Below, piece by piece: positions 5,733 to 7,588 of a stretch of 7,588 nucleotides of DNA. Origin of the DNA: Geminicoccaceae bacterium (GTDB lineage: Bacteria; Pseudomonadota; Alphaproteobacteria; Geminicoccales; Geminicoccaceae). Under the pieces are notes generated by a model. The model was not told where the DNA came from. It did no database searches and worked only from the letters and a program-made list of their open reading frames with translations. The stretch spans positions 2,721-10,308 of the forward strand of contig JAGREZ010000510.1 in NCBI GenBank assembly GCA_020446285.1. Reading direction: 5' to 3'. The translations under genes were made by a program, and so were the position numbers. Position 1 is the first letter of the stretch. Each line of letters opens with the position of its first letter.

Positions 5733-6723
5733 GCATCGCGGCTGCGTCGTCGGTGCGGGCTTTTTCGCCCGCAATCATCTTCACGCCTGGCGCGGGCTCG
5801 ACGGCGTGCGCATCGAGGGCGTTTGCGATGTGGATGCGGGCAGGGCCGAAGCCGGAGCGGCGATCGCCGGTGCGCGGTCCTTCACCGACATGCGGACGAT
5901 GCTCGGGGAGTTGCGCCCGGATTTCGTCGATATCGTCACCCCTCCGAACACCCACCGTGAGCTGGTCGAACTCGCTGCGGGTCTTGGTTGTCATGTGATC
6001 TGCCAGAAGCCGCTTGCACCCGATCCCGCCGATGCGCGTGCCATGGTGGATGCCTGTGACGAGGCGGGGGTGCGCTTCATGGTGCATGAGAATTTCCGCT
6101 TCCAGACGCCCATGCGGGCGGTGCGCCGGGTGATCGACGAGGGCCGCATCGGCAATCCGTCCTATGCCCGCATCCAGCACCGTCATCACCACGACATATT
6201 CGCGACGCAGCCCCGGTTGCGCACTGAAAAGCGCCTCGCGGTCATGGATGTGGGCGTGCACCTGCTCGATCTCGCCCGTTTCTTCATGGGCGAGGTGGAA
6301 GATCTTCATGCGCGCATGCGGAGCGTCGGCCCCGGTCTCGCCGGTGAGGACAGTGTCGTCCTCAGCCTCGGCCACGCCGGGGAAGCGGCGACGCTGATCG
6401 ACATTTCCTTCGCGAGCTGGCGACAGCCGGATCCGTTTCCGCAGACACTCGTCCGTATCGAGGGCGATCGCGGAACTCTCGAACTCAGGGAGGATTTTCA
6501 CATGCGCGTTTCGTCGGGAGCCGGCGGCGAGGATTTCCACGTTCCGCCGACAATTCCTGCCTGGGGCTCGGCCGAACGTGCGGTGGTGGAAGAGAGTGTC
6601 GTCGCCATCCAGCGTCACTGGCTCGAATGCCTGAATGCGGGGTGCGGGCCGGAAACCCCGGGAAGCGACAATCTGCGCGTACTGGAACTGGCTGTGAGCG
6701 CATACCGGGACGCGGGCCGATGA
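5725..6723 (+). CDS. Gfo/Idh/MocA family oxidoreductase, ApsD paralogue (first tandem copy)
   Basis: This 332-aa NAD(P)-dependent sugar or polyol dehydrogenase has an N-terminal Rossmann fold with VVGAGFFARNH (G10, G12). The lysine motif at 93-96 is CQKP (K95), in place of the usual EKP. The second domain has MVHENFRFQTP (119-129) and the D175-x-x-x-H179 catalytic pair in MDVGVHLLD. It is clearly a paralogue of the next gene. The segment before the catalytic pair differs, however: RHHHDIFATQPRL (153-165) against RTGYDVVAGQPYL in the neighbour. Substrate use may therefore differ. The context points to oxidation of D-apiose or a related branched sugar or sugar acid; the exact reaction is inferred. 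The ATG at 5725 is chosen because it overlaps the apnL-like stop by 8 nt and puts the glycine motif near the N-terminus. An upstream ATG at 5701 would add eight residues ahead of the Rossmann strand. Confidence 0.88.
   Translation: MTEHRGCVVGAGFFARNHLHAWRGLDGVRIEGVCDVDAGRAEAGAAIAGARSFTDMRTMLGELRPDFVDIVTPPNTHRELVELAAGLGCHVICQKPLAPDPADARAMVDACDEAGVRFMVHENFRFQTPMRAVRRVIDEGRIGNPSYARIQHRHHHDIFATQPRLRTEKRLAVMDVGVHLLDLARFFMGEVEDLHARMRSVGPGLAGEDSVVLSLGHAGEAATLIDISFASWRQPDPFPQTLVRIEGDRGTLELREDFHMRVSSGAGGEDFHVPPTIPAWGSAERAVVEESVVAIQRHWLECLNAGCGPETPGSDNLRVLELAVSAYRDAGR
5761..5790 (+). repeat. Paralogue repeat block A, copy 1 (partner at 6753-6782)
   Basis: This stretch encodes FFARNHLHAW near the N-terminus of the first dehydrogenase. 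It matches 6753-6782 in the second at 27 of 30 bases by direct reading, an offset of 992 bp. It reflects gene duplication within coding sequence, not an independent element. Confidence 0.7.
6079..6110 (+). repeat. Paralogue repeat block B, copy 1 (partner at 7071-7102)
   Basis: This stretch encodes MVHENFRFQTP. It is identical to 7071-7102 at 31 of 32 bases; the one difference is a silent His codon change, CAT to CAC. The offset is again 992 bp. Such nucleotide-level identity between otherwise diverged paralogues could reflect strong constraint or local gene conversion. Confidence 0.75.
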
Positions 6724-7588
6724 TGCTGAAGGGAGCCGTCATCGGCTGCGGATTCTTCGCCCGCAATCACCTTCTCGCCTGGGGCGATGTCGAGGGTGCC
6801 GAACTCGTCGCGGTCTGCGACCTCGATCCGCTCAAGGCCGGCGAGGCGGCAAAACTGACCGGTGCGACCGCCTTTACCGACGCGGAGGCGATGTTCGGTT
6901 CGCGAAAGCTCGACTTCGTCGATATCGCCACCACCATGGAAACGCACGAGGCGCTGGTCGCACTCGCCACCCGTCACGGGGTTCCCGTCATCTGCCAGAA
7001 ACCGTTCGCGCCTGACATCACCGCGGTGCGGCGGATCCTCGCCACCGTCGAGGCGGCGGGACTGCCGATCATGGTGCACGAGAATTTCCGCTTCCAGACG
7101 CCGCTCATCGAACTGCGCCGGGCGATGACGCGCATCGGCCGGCCGTTCTTCGCGCATGTGAGCTGGCGGACGGGCTATGATGTCGTTGCCGGCCAGCCCT
7201 ATCTCGACGATGTCGAGCGGTTCATCATTCTCGATCTCGGCATTCATGTGCTCGATGTCGCCCGTTTTCTGCTCGGCGACGCCACGGCAATCCACTGCCG
7301 GATGCAGCATACCCATCCGACCGCGCGTGGCGAGGCGTCGGCGGTGATGGTGCTCGAACATGAAAAGGGCGCGCTGAGCGAGGTCGTCTGCAGCTATACC
7401 ACGGCGATCCATCCGGATCCGTTTCCCCAGACGCTCGTCGAGATCGACGGCACCGAAGGAAGCTTGCGGCTGCTGCGCGACTATCGCCTCGAACTGCATA
7501 CCGCAGATGGCATAGAGACCCGCGACATCGGCCCGTCGGTCCCGTCCTGGGCCGATCCGCAATGGGCGCTCATCCAGGAAAGCGTGCT
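6720..7588 (+). CDS. apsD: D-apiose dehydrogenase-like Gfo/Idh/MocA oxidoreductase, 3' end missing
   Basis: The right edge cuts this gene after 289 codons of an expected 340 or so. It carries VIGCGFFARNH (G9, G11) for NAD(P), DFVDIATT, the lysine motif VICQKPFAPD (K94), MVHENFRFQTP (118-128), GQPYL (158-162) and the catalytic pair D172-x-x-x-H176 in LDLGIHVLD. From memory, the KGAVIGCGFF start, DIATT, CQKPF, GQPYL and DLGIH-LDIARF blocks match D-apiose dehydrogenase (ApsD), which oxidises D-apiose to D-apionolactone. That product is the substrate of the lactonase encoded two genes upstream. The ATG at 6720 overlaps the previous stop in ATGA; a second ATG at 6723 is an equal alternative. No strong Shine-Dalgarno is visible, so translational coupling is likely. 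The protein is expected to be cytosolic. A related pentose or branched-sugar substrate cannot be excluded. Confidence 0.87.
   Translation, partial: MMLKGAVIGCGFFARNHLLAWGDVEGAELVAVCDLDPLKAGEAAKLTGATAFTDAEAMFGSRKLDFVDIATTMETHEALVALATRHGVPVICQKPFAPDITAVRRILATVEAAGLPIMVHENFRFQTPLIELRRAMTRIGRPFFAHVSWRTGYDVVAGQPYLDDVERFIILDLGIHVLDVARFLLGDATAIHCRMQHTHPTARGEASAVMVLEHEKGALSEVVCSYTTAIHPDPFPQTLVEIDGTEGSLRLLRDYRLELHTADGIETRDIGPSVPSWADPQWALIQESV
6753..6782 (+). repeat. Paralogue repeat block A, copy 2 (partner at 5761-5790)
   Basis: This is the second copy of the N-terminal FFARNH-coding block, with 27 of 30 bases identical to 5761-5790. Confidence 0.7.
7071..7102 (+). repeat. Paralogue repeat block B, copy 2 (partner at 6079-6110)
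   Basis: This is the second copy of the MVHENFRFQTP-coding block, with 31 of 32 bases identical to 6079-6110. A further matching pair lies at 6430-6453 and 7416-7439 (DPFPQTLV, 22 of 24 bases), where the offset has shifted to 986 bp. That shift implies a net two-codon length difference between the copies. Confidence 0.75.

Noticed and set aside
3837..5774. 645-codon open frame on the minus strand opposite the apnL-like gene
   Set aside because: It is an antisense shadow caused by GC-biased codon use. The plus-strand protein carries recognisable family motifs while the antisense translation is low-complexity and matches nothing I know.
5557..6618. 353-codon minus-strand open frame opposite the first Gfo/Idh/MocA gene
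   Set aside because: It is an antisense shadow; a similar open frame opposite the second paralogue (6615-7562) simply mirrors the duplication.
1..7588. CRISPR arrays, tRNA/rRNA genes, insertion sequences, phage or toxin-antitoxin genes
   Set aside because: No regularly spaced repeats, RNA gene hallmarks, transposase motifs or terminal inverted repeats were seen; coding density is nearly complete.

Overview
The window is high-GC, tightly packed bacterial DNA with six protein-coding genes, two of them cut by the window edges. The GC-biased third positions, codon use, 4-8 nt gene overlaps and gene families suggest an alphaproteobacterium, probably of the Hyphomicrobiales/rhizobial type. This is inference; no rRNA or other phylogenetic marker is present.

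The layout is two divergent blocks around a short intergenic control region at about 3714-3827. Leftward (minus strand), in transcription order, are a ketopantoate-reductase-family dehydrogenase (2790-3713), a YcaQ/AlkX-type HTH_42 DNA glycosylase that starts at a TTG overlapping its neighbour's stop (1603-2793), a 106-nt gap, and an Old-Yellow-Enzyme/FMN oxidoreductase with a C-terminal FAD/NAD domain (1496 to beyond base 1). That last protein resembles the N-methylproline/dimethylglycine demethylase-like branch.

Rightward (plus strand) is an overlapping operon: a D-apionate lactonase-like protein (apnL, 3828-5732) and two tandem, clearly paralogous Gfo/Idh/MocA oxidoreductases (5725-6723, and 6720 to beyond the right edge). 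The second paralogue looks like D-apiose dehydrogenase (apsD). The expected chemistry is D-apiose -> D-apionolactone (dehydrogenase) -> D-apionate (lactonase), the entry steps for a branched plant cell-wall sugar. The enzymes that act on D-apionate are not in the window and may lie to the right.

Points most worth a second look are: (i) the dehydrogenase duplication, whose copies share long near-identical DNA blocks but differ in the substrate-side loop; (ii) a ketopantoate-reductase homologue lacking both Asn residues expected after the catalytic Lys; (iii) an OYE-type protein with a shortened three-Cys cluster motif; (iv) a palindrome overlaid by an 11-bp-period direct repeat between the divergent blocks. 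I see no mobile element, CRISPR array, tRNA or rRNA. Family calls come from sequence motifs and memory of the families; no database search was run.
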